The notes: generated by a model from the letters alone, not told the origin. A DNA stretch of 64,000 nucleotides from Peptococcaceae bacterium UBA5752 (GCA_002419055.1 DIFI01000009.1:186001-250000); one strand, 5' to 3'; counted from the first letter of the stretch, positions 8,964 through 18,072 are shown. Made by a program: numbers and translations.

Positions 8964-9602
8964 ATGTTTAATATTAACAGCATCATCAGCAATTTATTAT
9001 TTACATTGCCGGCAATAGTGATTGCCCTGACATTTCACGAATATGCTCATGCCCGCGTAGCCTACGCTTTTGGGGATATGACAGCCAAGAATGCCGGTCG
9101 TCTGACGCTTAATCCTTTTAAGCATCTTGATTTAGTGGGCACGCTGTTGTTGATTTTTGCCAGTTTTGGCTGGGCCAAGCCGGTACCTATCAATCCATTT
9201 TTCTTTCGTGGCAATCGCCAAAGAAAGATCATGCTTGTTTCTTTAGCTGGTCCGCTGATGAATTTGCTTGAGGCCTTGGTTGGGGCAATTTTATATACTT
9301 TAATTTACCACTTTGCTCCTTATAATTCCGTGTTTAATTATCTATATAATCTTTTGTATTATTTCATCCAAATTAATATTATACTGGCTGTTTTTAATAT
9401 TTTGCCGATTTCGCCATTAGATGGATCAAAAATATTGGCGGGGCTTTTGCCTTATGATAAAATGGAAATAGTCTTTAAGTACGAACGCTACGGGATGTTT
9501 ATATTAATAGCATTGATGTTTACCGGCATTTTGGGCAAGATTATTATGCCGATTACTTCGGCGATTTTTACGTTGCTGATGAGGCTTTGTGGTTTATATT
9601 AA
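8964..9602 (+). CDS. Site-2 protease family (M50) membrane metalloprotease
   Basis: A 212-residue intramembrane zinc metalloprotease. The zinc motif HEYAH lies near residue 25 and the third ligand is in NILPISPLDGSKI near residue 150, with hydrophobic helices around them. GGAG precedes the ATG and the cysK stop is 10 bases upstream. This short M50 protein without a PDZ domain commonly precedes trpS and scpAB in spore-forming Clostridia. Its substrate is unknown; it is not the SpoIVFB type, which is longer. Confidence 0.85.
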   Translation: MFNINSIISNLLFTLPAIVIALTFHEYAHARVAYAFGDMTAKNAGRLTLNPFKHLDLVGTLLLIFASFGWAKPVPINPFFFRGNRQRKIMLVSLAGPLMNLLEALVGAILYTLIYHFAPYNSVFNYLYNLLYYFIQINIILAVFNILPISPLDGSKILAGLLPYDKMEIVFKYERYGMFILIALMFTGILGKIIMPITSAIFTLLMRLCGLY

Positions 9603-9632
9603 TTCTAATAAGATTAGCGAGGTAATACTATT

Positions 9633-10616
9633 ATGACCGAAACAGTATTGAGTGGAATGAGGCCTACCGGCCCACTACATTTGGGACATTATAGCGTTAT
9701 TGAAAACTGGATAAAGCTTAGTGAGAAGTATGATAGCTATTATTTCACGGCTGATTGGCATGCGATTACCACGCAATTTGATGCTACCGATAATCTGGCA
9801 AACAACAAACGCAGCATAGTGATTGACTGGCTGGCAGCAGGACTTGATCCGCAGAAATGCCATATTTTTCATCAATCGGATATCAAAGAGCATGCCGAGC
9901 TGCATCTGCTTTTATCAATGATTACGCCGCTATCTTGGCTTGAGCGCGTACCGACATATAAGGATCAGATTAATCAATTCCACAATCAGGGTAAAGACAT
10001 AGCAACCTATGGATTTTTGGGTTATCCTTTATTGATGGCAGCCGATATATTGATGTACCGTCCGTTTGGAGTTCCGGTGGGAGAGGATCAACTACCGCAT
10101 CTGGAGTTTTGCCGCGAGTTGTCGCGTCGGTTCTATGCACTTTATGGTGTAGAGGTGTTTACCGAACCAAAGGCGTTGTTAGCTAAAATCAGTATGCTAC
10201 CGGGAATTGATAAGCGTAAAATGAGCAAGAGCTATAATAACTTTATTAATCTTGCCGCTGATGAAAAAGAGGTAAAAGATAAGGTAAAACAAATGATAAC
10301 AGATCCCGAACGAATCAGGAAGACAGATCCGGGGCATCCAGATGTTTGCTGCGTATACACATATCATGGCTTTTACAATAAACAACAGCAGGCGGAAATA
10401 GCTGAGAATTGTCGCTGTGGAACTATCGGTTGCGGTGAGTGTAAAAATTGTATGAGCGCTAAGATAAATGAGTTTCTGGAGCCAATACGCGAACGCCGAG
10501 CTTTATTTGAACAACAGCAGCATCTGGTCGATGATATTATTGCCACCGGTAATACGGCGGCGCGCAGGGTCGCTGTAGAGACAATGGGTATGGTGCGCGA
10601 GGCCATGAAGATATGA
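9633..10616 (+). CDS. trpS: Tryptophanyl-tRNA synthetase
   Basis: A 327-residue class Ic aminoacyl-tRNA synthetase. The ATP-binding HIGH variant is in GPLHLGHY near residue 13 and the KMSKS loop is exact near residue 196. GEDQLPHLE, part of the tryptophan site, lies near residue 151. Length is standard. It starts after GAGGTAAT and overlaps scpA by four bases (ATGA). I saw no T-box leader before it, although many Firmicute trpS genes have one. A CRCGTIGCGECKNC segment near residue 257 may hold a metal site. Confidence 0.95.
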   Translation: MTETVLSGMRPTGPLHLGHYSVIENWIKLSEKYDSYYFTADWHAITTQFDATDNLANNKRSIVIDWLAAGLDPQKCHIFHQSDIKEHAELHLLLSMITPLSWLERVPTYKDQINQFHNQGKDIATYGFLGYPLLMAADILMYRPFGVPVGEDQLPHLEFCRELSRRFYALYGVEVFTEPKALLAKISMLPGIDKRKMSKSYNNFINLAADEKEVKDKVKQMITDPERIRKTDPGHPDVCCVYTYHGFYNKQQQAEIAENCRCGTIGCGECKNCMSAKINEFLEPIRERRALFEQQQHLVDDIIATGNTAARRVAVETMGMVREAMKI

Positions 10617-11359
10617 ATTATGAGATACGTATCGAAGCGTTTGAGGGGCCTTTTGATCTACTCTTGCACTTGATTCGTGTCAATGAGGTCGATATTTACG
10701 ATATACCGATTGCCAAGATAACAGCACAATATCTTGACTACTTGCGGGCTATGGAAGCGATGGATTTAGAAATAGCCAGTAGTTTTGTGGCGATGGCGGC
10801 AACGCTGTTGGCGATTAAAGCGAGGATGCTGTTACCTAAACCTGTAGTAGAAGTAGAAGGAGAAGAGTCCGGCGATGCCCGCGATGAGTTAGTCAAAGAT
10901 TTACTCGAGTATATGCAGTTTAAAGATGCTGCTCAGACCTTGGACGCTATTCATAAGCGGCAGGAGCAATTATTTTGCCGTCCCAACGAAGAAGAATTGT
11001 ATCTTAACCTTTTTTCTGCCGACAATCCGCTTGATGGTAAAACGCTTGACGACTTAATGCAGGCTTTTTCTGTTGTATTACAGAAGGTCAAGGGCAGGGA
11101 AGAAGTACTTGATATTCCTTTTGAACAGATTACTACAATGGACAAGATTAAGGAAATATATCAATTGCTTTGTCAGAAAAGTAAAGGGTTTTCCTTTTCG
11201 TCAATTTTTGATAATTGCAACAGTAAAATTGAGATGATTTTTACCTTTTTAGCATTATTAGAGCTGGCAAGACAGTGCGTACTTAAAATTAAACAGAACA
11301 AATCTTATGGGGAAATATATATCTATGCTGCAGATTTGGATAAATATCAAATACAATAA
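10613..11359 (+). CDS. scpA: Segregation and condensation protein A
   Basis: A 248-residue kleisin of the bacterial SMC condensin. The N-terminus, EAFEGPFDLLLHLI, is the family signature, and the C-terminal winged helix (FLALLELARQ) contacts the SMC head. It works with ScpB and SMC to compact and segregate the chromosome. It is translationally coupled to trpS and followed 17 bases later by scpB. Confidence 0.95.
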   Translation: MNYEIRIEAFEGPFDLLLHLIRVNEVDIYDIPIAKITAQYLDYLRAMEAMDLEIASSFVAMAATLLAIKARMLLPKPVVEVEGEESGDARDELVKDLLEYMQFKDAAQTLDAIHKRQEQLFCRPNEEELYLNLFSADNPLDGKTLDDLMQAFSVVLQKVKGREEVLDIPFEQITTMDKIKEIYQLLCQKSKGFSFSSIFDNCNSKIEMIFTFLALLELARQCVLKIKQNKSYGEIYIYAADLDKYQIQ

Positions 11360-11376
11360 CTATCGGGGGTAGGCTT

Positions 11377-11889
11377 TTGGAATCAGAGCAACTCAAACGG
11401 ATAATCGAATGTTTGCTATTTGTGGCTTGCGAACCGCTCACTATGAAACAGCTGCGGGAAATCTGCGAGGTAGACAGCGATCAACTGCGGACAAGCATAG
11501 AGGAGCTAGCTGCAGAATATCAGCCGCGGGGATTTCATTTACAGCCAGTTGCCGGCGGCTGGCAGTTTTTTACCGACAGCGAATATGCCGCCTATATTGA
11601 GAAGCTATATAAACCGAAAATGCAGCAGCTTTCCAATGCAGCTATGGAGACGTTGGCAATTATTGCATATAAGCAGCCGATCACACGTGCCGAAGTATCG
11701 GCAATCCGCCATGTTGAATCCGATGGAGTAATTTCGACATTACTTGATAAACGTTTGATTAAGGAAACCGGACGCCGTTCCGGAATTGGCAGAGCTATAT
11801 TATACGGTACTACGGAGCAGTTTTTAGCTTTCTTTGGTATTAATTCACTTGCGGATTTACCGAAAATTAATCCGCAAGGGTCCGAATAA
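11377..11889 (+). CDS. scpB: Segregation and condensation protein B
   Basis: A 170-residue protein with two winged-helix domains that dimerises and binds the ScpA kleisin. Conserved segments are IIECLLFVACEPLT near the start and ETLAIIAYKQPITRAEVSAIRHVESDGVIS near residue 89. The start is TTG at 11377, with GGGGGT about 6 bases before it; no in-frame ATG fits the family N-terminus. Confidence 0.94.
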   Translation: MESEQLKRIIECLLFVACEPLTMKQLREICEVDSDQLRTSIEELAAEYQPRGFHLQPVAGGWQFFTDSEYAAYIEKLYKPKMQQLSNAAMETLAIIAYKQPITRAEVSAIRHVESDGVISTLLDKRLIKETGRRSGIGRAILYGTTEQFLAFFGINSLADLPKINPQGSE

Positions 11890-11900
11890 CAATAAATGGC

Positions 11901-11958
11901 AAATTAAAAATTCGTTTCATAAAAGGAAAGCAGATAAGGATAGCGAATTTTTTAATTT
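11901..11958 (+). repeat. Inverted repeat between scpB and purF
   Basis: The arms AAATTAAAAATTCG (11901-11914) and CGAATTTTTTAATTT (11944-11958) pair over their full length with a single bulge. It may end scpB transcription or form part of the purF leader. It is AT-rich and has no separate T-run, so its role is open. Confidence 0.5.
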
Positions 11959-12007
11959 CCGGAGTTTCATATAAGGTTACATCGGAGAGGTAAAGGAGCG
12001 GTTTTGA

Positions 12008-13381
12008 ATGGATGAAGTAAAAGATAAGTGCGGAGTAATCGGTATATATGATAACAAGGATAATTTTGATATAGCCCGTTTACTTTATAGCGGGTTATTT
12101 ACTCTCCAACATCGCGGACAGGAAAGCTGCGGAATTGCGGTCAATGCCAATAATGAAATATTGTCACATCGGGATATGGGGTTAGTTGCCGAAGTGTTCG
12201 ATGACAATATTTTAAGTATGCTTAAAGGGCGGCATGGCATTGGTCATGTGCGTTATTCTACTTGCGGTGCCTCCTGTAAAGATAATGCCCAGCCGATCAT
12301 TGTTAACTATAAAGACGGTATGATGGCAATTGCCCATAACGGCAATCTTGTTAATGCGGACGAGTTGCGCTGTAAGATGGCCGACAATGGCGAGGTATTT
12401 TTGGCGGATAGCGATACGGAATTGATTTTAAAACGCTTTGCCTATTATCTTGCTTCTGATCATAGTGTGGAGAAGGCAGTAGAACACACAATGAGCGAAA
12501 TCAAAGGCTCTTACGCCATAGTTATTAGTATGCCGGGCAAGCTAGTCGGTTTTCGTGATCCTCACGGCATACGCCCAATGGTAATTGGTAAATATAAAAA
12601 CACTTATATGCTAGCATCTGAGAGCTGCGCTTTTGATGCTGTCGGCGCGGAAATTATCCGTGACGTTATACCCGGTGAAATCATTGTTATTGATGATGAT
12701 GGTTTTCATTCTTATCAGACAAAAACCAGTGGTTGTTCGGCGCTTTGTGTATTTGAATTTGTCTATTTTGCTCGTCCTGATAGTAATATCGATGGCGCCA
12801 ATGTTTATGCAGCGCGCTGTCGTGCCGGACGACAGTTAGCCATTGAACATCCGGTTGAGGCTGATATGGTAACAGCTGTGCCTGATTCGGCGCTGGCGGC
12901 TGCAATCGGTTATTCGTATCAGTCCGGTATTCCTTTTGGACATGGCTTGGTACGCAGCCGTTATGTAGGCAGAACATTCATTCAGCCAACTCAGGAGATG
13001 CGTGATACTGCTGTCAGACTAAAATTTGCCGCAATCCGCCATGAGATTGAGGGCAAACGGATTGTCTTAGTTGATGATTCGATTGTTCGCGGTACGACTA
13101 CGAGGTTGATAGTACAAACGCTGAAAAATGCTGGTGCTAAAGAAGTGCATATGCGGATATCTTCACCCCCGGTCAAGTATCCGTGTGTTTATGGTATAGA
13201 TATCGCAACATCAAAGCAATTGGTTGCATCCAAGCTTTCTATTGAAGAAATACGGCGCTTGATTGGTGCTGATAGTCTTGGCTATTTGAGTATTGAAGGC
13301 TTAAGGCAGATGCCGGAAAATGTTAAGCTTGGGCTTTGTACTGCTTGCTTTAATGGCAAATACTGTACTGATGAAGATTAA
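12008..13381 (+). CDS. purF: Amidophosphoribosyltransferase
   Basis: A 457-residue enzyme for the first step of purine synthesis, transferring glutamine nitrogen to PRPP. A seven-residue propeptide MDEVKDK precedes the catalytic cysteine in CGVIGIYD, and the N-terminal nucleophile domain continues with RYSTCG. The PRPP-binding loop is VLVDDSIVRGTTT near residue 355. Late cysteines in CTACFNGKYC fit the Fe-S-containing, propeptide-processed class of PurF. AAGGAG precedes the ATG. It stands alone rather than in a pur operon; no PurR box or purine riboswitch was recognised. Confidence 0.95.
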   Translation: MDEVKDKCGVIGIYDNKDNFDIARLLYSGLFTLQHRGQESCGIAVNANNEILSHRDMGLVAEVFDDNILSMLKGRHGIGHVRYSTCGASCKDNAQPIIVNYKDGMMAIAHNGNLVNADELRCKMADNGEVFLADSDTELILKRFAYYLASDHSVEKAVEHTMSEIKGSYAIVISMPGKLVGFRDPHGIRPMVIGKYKNTYMLASESCAFDAVGAEIIRDVIPGEIIVIDDDGFHSYQTKTSGCSALCVFEFVYFARPDSNIDGANVYAARCRAGRQLAIEHPVEADMVTAVPDSALAAAIGYSYQSGIPFGHGLVRSRYVGRTFIQPTQEMRDTAVRLKFAAIRHEIEGKRIVLVDDSIVRGTTTRLIVQTLKNAGAKEVHMRISSPPVKYPCVYGIDIATSKQLVASKLSIEEIRRLIGADSLGYLSIEGLRQMPENVKLGLCTACFNGKYCTDED

Positions 13382-13444
13382 AATGTTTAAATATTGATTT
13401 TCAAGCTGAAGTTTTGTTTTACTGTAATAAACAACTTAAGGATA

Positions 13445-13474
13445 TAAAAAAGAAGCCCGCTATCGGCGGGCTTC
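13445..13474 (-). terminator. Intrinsic terminator of trmL
   Basis: The stem GAAGCCCGC/GCGGGCTTC with a five-base loop is followed on the minus strand by a T-run. It sits between the convergent purF and trmL genes and may also stop purF transcripts. Confidence 0.85.
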
Positions 13475-13496
13475 GCATGTGTTTAAATAGTAATGG

Positions 13497-13955
13497 CTAT
13501 ACCAGATTGGCAAATCCCTGTTGACGCAAGGCTTCATAAAGAATAATAGAGACCGAATTTGCTAAATTAAGAGAACGGATATCCTTACCCATTGGGATAC
13601 GGATACAGTGATCAAGGTTAGCATCGCGGATTGACGGAGGAAGACCGGCCGTCTCCTTGCCGAAAACAAGAAAATCGTCTGCTTGGTAGCTGATTTCGGT
13701 GTAATACTTCTGCGCTTTAGTTGTGGCGAAAAAAAACCGCCCACAGGGAAAGCGTTCGCGCACTTCATCGAAGCTATCGTAATAATGTAGATCAAGATAT
13801 TGCCAATAATCGAGACCTGCTCGCTTTAAATGCTTATCATCTGTAGAAAACCCGAGCGGACGAACCAAATGAAGGCTGGATCCGGTAACAGCGCAGGTTC
13901 GGGAAATATTGCCGGTATTATTGGGAATTTCCGGTTCAACAAGAACAATATGCAT
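13497..13955 (-). CDS. trmL: tRNA (cytidine/uridine 34-2'-O)-methyltransferase
   Basis: A 152-residue SPOUT methyltransferase, TrmL/CspR type, that methylates the ribose at wobble position 34 of tRNA-Leu isoacceptors. The start (IVLVEPEIPNNTGNISRTC), the FGKETAGLP loop and the knot (IPMGKDIRSLNLANSVSI) are the SPOUT motifs that bind S-adenosylmethionine. The ATG at 13955 is chosen because GAGG lies 6 bases upstream and family members start there; an extension to 14018 has no such support. A tRNA-Pro gene follows on the opposite strand. Confidence 0.93.
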   Translation of the reverse strand: MHIVLVEPEIPNNTGNISRTCAVTGSSLHLVRPLGFSTDDKHLKRAGLDYWQYLDLHYYDSFDEVRERFPCGRFFFATTKAQKYYTEISYQADDFLVFGKETAGLPPSIRDANLDHCIRIPMGKDIRSLNLANSVSIILYEALRQQGFANLV

Positions 13956-14076
13956 ATTTACCTCAAGATTATAAATAAATTTCTTGTACAGCATAGCATG
14001 TGTTATAAAAAAATTCAATATATAAGAGATAATTTGTTGACAGAATGCCTTGCTTAAGTTAAAATGAGAATGCTGT

Positions 14077-14153
14077 CGGGGTGTGGCTCAGCTTGGTAGA
14101 GCGCTGCGTTCGGGACGCAGAGGCCGGAGGTTCAAATCCTCTCACCCCGACCA
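14077..14153 (+). tRNA. tRNA-Pro (anticodon CGG)
   Basis: A full cloverleaf: acceptor CGGGGTG/CACCCCG, anticodon stem CTGCG/CGCAG with loop TTCGGGA giving anticodon CGG, T-arm GGAGG-TTCAAAT-CCTCT and an encoded CCA end. Confidence 0.96.
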
Positions 14154-14227
14154 CCTTAATCCATGAGCAAGGGAATCTAACCTAGCGCATGGATTTTTTA
14201 ATTTTGTTTGAAGGGGTAACTCCAAGA

Positions 14228-15640
14228 ATGGTATTTAGCAGTGTTATTTTCTTGTATTTCTTTTTGCCCATTGTAATGCTCATTTATTGGGCAGTTCCAT
14301 ATCGCATGAAGAACTACGTTTGCCTAATCGCAAGCCTTCTCTTTTATGCCTGGGGTGAGCCGGTATTAGTATTTTTAATGCTGGGCTCGATTGTGGTTAA
14401 CTACTTCTTTGGTTTAATGTTAGATCGTTTTACCGAAAAAGGCACGCGTAAGTGGATTGTTACCGGTTCAGTAATATTTAACTTGTGTTTTTTAGGTGTG
14501 TTTAAATACTCTGTGTTTATTATCAGCAGTACTAATTCTTTTCTTAACACCAGTTTCAATGTGCCGGAAATTGCACTGCCGCTGGGCATATCGTTTTTCA
14601 CTTTTCAAGCGATGAGCTACATATTCGACGTGTATCGCGGCAAGACGGCTGCCCAAAGAAATGTTTTTAAAGTCGCATTATATATTTCAGCTTTTCCTAA
14701 AGTGATTCAAGGACCGATTGTTCAATATAGTACGATAGTAGATCAGATCGATCATCGAACTATCAGTTTAAATAAGGTTGCTTCAGGCATAATTAAATTT
14801 GCAATCGGATTAGCAAAAAAAGTGTTATTGGCCAATATTATTGGTCAAATAACAGATAGTATTATTATTTCCGGTTCTACGCCCTCAACAACTACGGCAG
14901 CTTGGCTGGGCATCATTTGTTATGCTCTCCAGATATATTTTGATTTCAGCGGTTATTCGGATATGGCAATAGGACTTGCCCGGATGATGGGATTTGAGTT
15001 TGAAGAAAACTTCCGTTATCCTTACATATCCAAATCAGTTTCCGAATTTTGGCGGCGTTGGCATATTTCTATGGGCGCCTGGTTCAGAGATTACTTGTAT
15101 ATACCGCTTGGCGGCAGCCGCTGTAGCAAGCTCAAGCAGATTCGTAACATCTTGATTGTATGGCTGGCAACGGGGATTTGGCATGGCGCCGGTTGGACAT
15201 TTATTATCTGGGGGCTTTACTTTTTTGTCTTGCTGGCCGCAGAGCGCTTATTAGCAAGTCGTCTGGAAAAGATTCCGTCTATGTTGCGTCATGTTTCTAC
15301 TTTACTGTTGGTACTATTCAGCTGGGTAATATTCCGCTCGGAAACTATTGTTGACGCGGCAAATTATTTTCTCTGTATGCTGGGTGTTAAAGCGGGCGAA
15401 TTAATAGTCAACAGTAGCTTGCTGCTGCATGATAATTGGCTGATTTTGGTTCTGGGTATTGTTGGATCGACGCCGTTTATTGCCGATTTTGTGCGCCGTC
15501 TTTTGGATAAACCGCTATTGCGGGAAAGTAATAATCTGGTTTGGATTTTACGGATGCTGTTTGTCTGTGGTATGCTATGCCTTTGCACTGTGTATATGGC
15601 AAACTCTTCTTATAATCCATTTATTTATTTTAAGTTTTAG
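14228..15640 (+). CDS. MBOAT family O-acyltransferase (AlgI/PatA-like)
   Basis: A 470-residue polytopic membrane O-acyltransferase. It has the family features SFFTFQAMSYIFDVYRG near residue 120, FDFSGYSDMAIGLARMMGF near 238, FWRRWHISMGAWFRDY near 271 and the catalytic histidine in WHGAGWTFIIWG near 317. Such proteins pass acetyl groups across the membrane to an extracellular SGNH/DHHW partner that acetylates a cell-surface glycan. The next gene is such a partner. I chose ATG 14228 because it gives the family start MVFSSVIFLYF; an ATG at 14189 would add 13 atypical residues. Confidence 0.9.
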   Translation: MVFSSVIFLYFFLPIVMLIYWAVPYRMKNYVCLIASLLFYAWGEPVLVFLMLGSIVVNYFFGLMLDRFTEKGTRKWIVTGSVIFNLCFLGVFKYSVFIISSTNSFLNTSFNVPEIALPLGISFFTFQAMSYIFDVYRGKTAAQRNVFKVALYISAFPKVIQGPIVQYSTIVDQIDHRTISLNKVASGIIKFAIGLAKKVLLANIIGQITDSIIISGSTPSTTTAAWLGIICYALQIYFDFSGYSDMAIGLARMMGFEFEENFRYPYISKSVSEFWRRWHISMGAWFRDYLYIPLGGSRCSKLKQIRNILIVWLATGIWHGAGWTFIIWGLYFFVLLAAERLLASRLEKIPSMLRHVSTLLLVLFSWVIFRSETIVDAANYFLCMLGVKAGELIVNSSLLLHDNWLILVLGIVGSTPFIADFVRRLLDKPLLRESNNLVWILRMLFVCGMLCLCTVYMANSSYNPFIYFKF

Positions 15641-15654
15641 GAGGACGGTAGAAT

Positions 15655-16806
15655 ATGGATAATAAAAAAGCACTACTGCTAATCGTACCGTTCTTTGCTA
15701 TTTTGCTAGTTATATTTGCATTGAGTTTTCTGGATAATGACAATCTAAACAGCACTGAGGAAGCTCGTGCATTAACGCAATTTCCGGTTATGGATTTAAA
15801 TAATCCTCAGTATACTACAAATAATATTAATGATTATGTAACAGATCAATTTCCTTATCGGAAAATTTTGCTTAAAACATATAGTGCTCTTGAGTTGATG
15901 CAAGGCAAAAGGGATGTTCGTGATTTATATATAGCCGATGGTCAATGGCTGCTTTCAAAAACATATAAAGCTGATTTCACTCAACTTACAGGACATGTTA
16001 TCGCTGCCTCTCATAAATATCCGGATGTTTCGTTCTGGTATGCAATATTGCCGGTAAAAAGCTATTGTTTGCCTGATTTAGATAATTACAACTACGATAC
16101 GGCCAGCGCCGAAAATTTGGCTGCATTACAAAAAATATTTAAGGGACACCAGCAAATACATGTAGTTGATGCTGCCGATTATATGAGAAATAATTTTACT
16201 ACCGCCCAAAAAAAACAGCAATGGTATAAAACTGACTATCATTGGAACGCTTTAGGCGCAGCTGCCACAGCAGAATATATAATTGATCAAATGTATCAAA
16301 CAAAAGTTATTTCTGCACCGTTAGATCAAACAAAACTGCAGATCAATCAAATTGATGCGCTTTATCAGGGTGATCTCAATCGCCGTTTTTCTAACTTGTT
16401 TAGCATGAATGAAACCATCACAACGGTTTCTGCCGTTGATTGTGACAGTTATCGGTATTACTTTTCTGCAGATGATTCGCAGTCGGTTGCACGTGATACC
16501 ATTATCGGCTCTGCTAATGATAGTGCGATCGTAGATTACAGCGGCATTTATACTTACAATATTGCCTATTATCGTGTAGTCAATAGCGATGCACCGGAAA
16601 AGAAAACATTGGTCATATTTAAGGATTCCCTGGAAAATCCCACGACCGATATTTTCTGCAGCGTATTTGAACAGGTTATTGTAATGGATGCGCGTAACAG
16701 TGAGTTGGTTACTTTTGCGGATGTTATGAAAAACGCTGATCTGGTGCTATTTATGTTGCATCAAAACAATCCTGCGGATGAAACAAGAGCTTATATAGAT
16801 ATATAG
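15655..16806 (+). CDS. DHHW family protein, AlgX/SGNH-like O-acetylation partner
   Basis: A 383-residue protein with one N-terminal membrane helix and an extracytoplasmic domain. The DHHW-type motif appears as TDYHWNALGAAATAEYI near residue 193, where Asp and His match the catalytic pair of AlgX/AlgJ-like acetyltransferases; FKDSLENPTTD near residue 322 occupies the place of the nucleophile serine segment. It begins 14 bases after the MBOAT gene. Together they probably O-acetylate an extracellular polysaccharide or wall polymer whose identity is not given. Confidence 0.85.
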   Translation: MDNKKALLLIVPFFAILLVIFALSFLDNDNLNSTEEARALTQFPVMDLNNPQYTTNNINDYVTDQFPYRKILLKTYSALELMQGKRDVRDLYIADGQWLLSKTYKADFTQLTGHVIAASHKYPDVSFWYAILPVKSYCLPDLDNYNYDTASAENLAALQKIFKGHQQIHVVDAADYMRNNFTTAQKKQQWYKTDYHWNALGAAATAEYIIDQMYQTKVISAPLDQTKLQINQIDALYQGDLNRRFSNLFSMNETITTVSAVDCDSYRYYFSADDSQSVARDTIIGSANDSAIVDYSGIYTYNIAYYRVVNSDAPEKKTLVIFKDSLENPTTDIFCSVFEQVIVMDARNSELVTFADVMKNADLVLFMLHQNNPADETRAYIDI

Positions 16807-16887
16807 AATTGACAAAAAGTTCTTGTACTAGTAGGCTTGTTTTTGATGATATATAATTACATGGAAATAAATCAAGGAGGTGAACCG

Positions 16888-17529
16888 ATGCGTCAGTCTT
16901 ATATTACTATTGCCCGCCAGGTTGAGGTAGAGTATGTTGAAAAAAAATCACGTTTTATTGCTGCAGCCAAGTGTGTCAATAATATTGACGCGGCTGAGGA
17001 ATTTCTTGCTGCTATTAAAGCTCATTATCGAGACGCCTCTCATCATGTTTATGCGATGATTATCGGCGAGCAGGATCAGATCCAACGTTCTAATGATGAC
17101 GGTGAGCCTTCCGGAACAGGTGGCCGCCCGACGCTGAATACAATTCAGCAGGCCGATTTGCATGATACATTAATAGTTGTTACTCGCTATTTCGGCGGTA
17201 CACTTTTGGGGGCGGGTGGTTTGACTCGTGCTTATGCAAAAGCCGCTAATATGGCGATTACTGCCGCAGGACGCATTGAGAAAATACCTGCCCACAGATT
17301 TTCAATCGCTTTTCCATATGTGGCCGTGGATCGAATTTTCAAATATATTGAAGATAGTGGTTTTCAGATTTTAGATAAATACTTTAGTGAACGAGTGGGT
17401 TTGAACTGTTTAATACCCGATCAGGATCAAGAGTCAGCATTAGCTGGTTTGAAAGTAGTATCGGGAGGTCGCATTCACATCTTAGATTTAGGTGTCGAAC
17501 AATATATTGAAAGATTATTAGATGAATAA
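16888..17529 (+). CDS. YigZ/IMPACT family protein (UPF0029)
   Basis: A 213-residue protein with the IMPACT-type N-terminal domain: KKSRFIAAAKCV near residue 19, HHVYAM and the signature DDGEPSGTGGRP near residue 71, then RYFGGTLLGAGGLTRAY near residue 100. The second domain resembles an EF-G domain IV fold. The exact function is unknown; ribosome-related roles are suspected. ATG 16888 follows a near-perfect AGGAGGTG and is preferred over an upstream ATG. A hairpin at its end overlaps the next gene's ribosome-binding site. Confidence 0.9.
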   Translation: MRQSYITIARQVEVEYVEKKSRFIAAAKCVNNIDAAEEFLAAIKAHYRDASHHVYAMIIGEQDQIQRSNDDGEPSGTGGRPTLNTIQQADLHDTLIVVTRYFGGTLLGAGGLTRAYAKAANMAITAAGRIEKIPAHRFSIAFPYVAVDRIFKYIEDSGFQILDKYFSERVGLNCLIPDQDQESALAGLKVVSGGRIHILDLGVEQYIERLLDE

Positions 17530-17531
17530 TT

Positions 17532-17570
17532 ATCACTTCAGCAGCCCAAAATAGCGCTGAGGTGATTTTT
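17532..17570 (+). terminator. Terminator-like hairpin that contains the Shine-Dalgarno of the SASP gene
   Basis: The arms 17532-17542 (ATCACTTCAGC) and 17556-17566 (GCTGAGGTGAT) form 11 pairs with one G-U, followed by five T residues and then the ATG at 17572. The right arm includes GAGGTGAT, the ribosome-binding site. A transcript reading in from yigZ would be terminated or left with a closed site. Confidence 0.75.
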
Positions 17571-17571
17571 T

Positions 17572-17841
17572 ATGTCGGAAGAAACAAAGGTAAAACGTTC
17601 TCGTAAAAGCCGAATGAAAAAGCGCCCAGATGACTGGGATGATATGAAAACAGAGGTAGCAAAGGAATTGGGACTTTGGGACCAAGTTACTTCCGGCGGT
17701 TGGTCATCGTTGTCGGCTGTTGATTCTGGTCGCTTGGGCGGTGTTTTTTCTGCTCGTAAGAAGGAGATTGAGGAAAACTTTGAAGAACAAGATTATCCCC
17801 AAGATGAAGAAATGTCAGAGGATGAATTTTACGATGGTTGA
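17572..17841 (+). CDS. Small acid-soluble spore protein, alpha/beta-type, divergent
   Basis: An 89-residue protein whose centre (MKTEVAKELGLW, then GGWSSLSAVDSGRLGG) aligns with the conserved block of alpha/beta-type SASPs, which coat spore DNA; EVAKE occupies the GPR protease cleavage region. The family core is flanked by an unusual basic N-terminus (KRSRKSRMKKRP) and a very acidic tail rich in Glu and Asp. Its ribosome-binding site lies inside a terminator-like hairpin. The start ATG follows GAGGTGAT. It could be a minor SASP or a related spore protein; the neighbours spoIIGA and sigE support a sporulation role. Confidence 0.75.
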   Translation: MSEETKVKRSRKSRMKKRPDDWDDMKTEVAKELGLWDQVTSGGWSSLSAVDSGRLGGVFSARKKEIEENFEEQDYPQDEEMSEDEFYDG

Positions 17842-17960
17842 AGGTACGTGGTTATACCTGAAGTTAGACCGATGTTTAATTAGCAAGTGCGACTGTCGAT
17901 GTCGCTGAAGAAGTTTTCACGGAATAATTAATCTATAGACAGTGGAATTTGTTTATCAAG

Positions 17961-18000
17961 GGCGGTTGTTTGCGACTTTGTTCGCAACAACCGTCTTTTA
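17961..18000 (+). terminator. Intrinsic terminator upstream of spoIIGA
   Basis: The arms GGCGGTTGTTTGCGA and TCGCAACAACCGTC form a strong stem with one bulged base, followed by TTTTA. It isolates spoIIGA from upstream transcription. Confidence 0.8.
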
Positions 18001-18072
18001 TAATGGAGCTGGCAGAATACAATTGCCTTTTGTAACATATGGTAATACATATAAGTGCAATGGAGAACCGCT

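Noticed and set aside
9603..9632. T-box leader for trpS
   Set aside because: Only 30 bases separate trpS from the previous gene, too few for a T-box.
17894..17900. TGTCGAT as a Spo0A box for spoIIGA
   Set aside because: It is an inexact match lying upstream of a strong terminator, so it cannot easily control spoIIGA.
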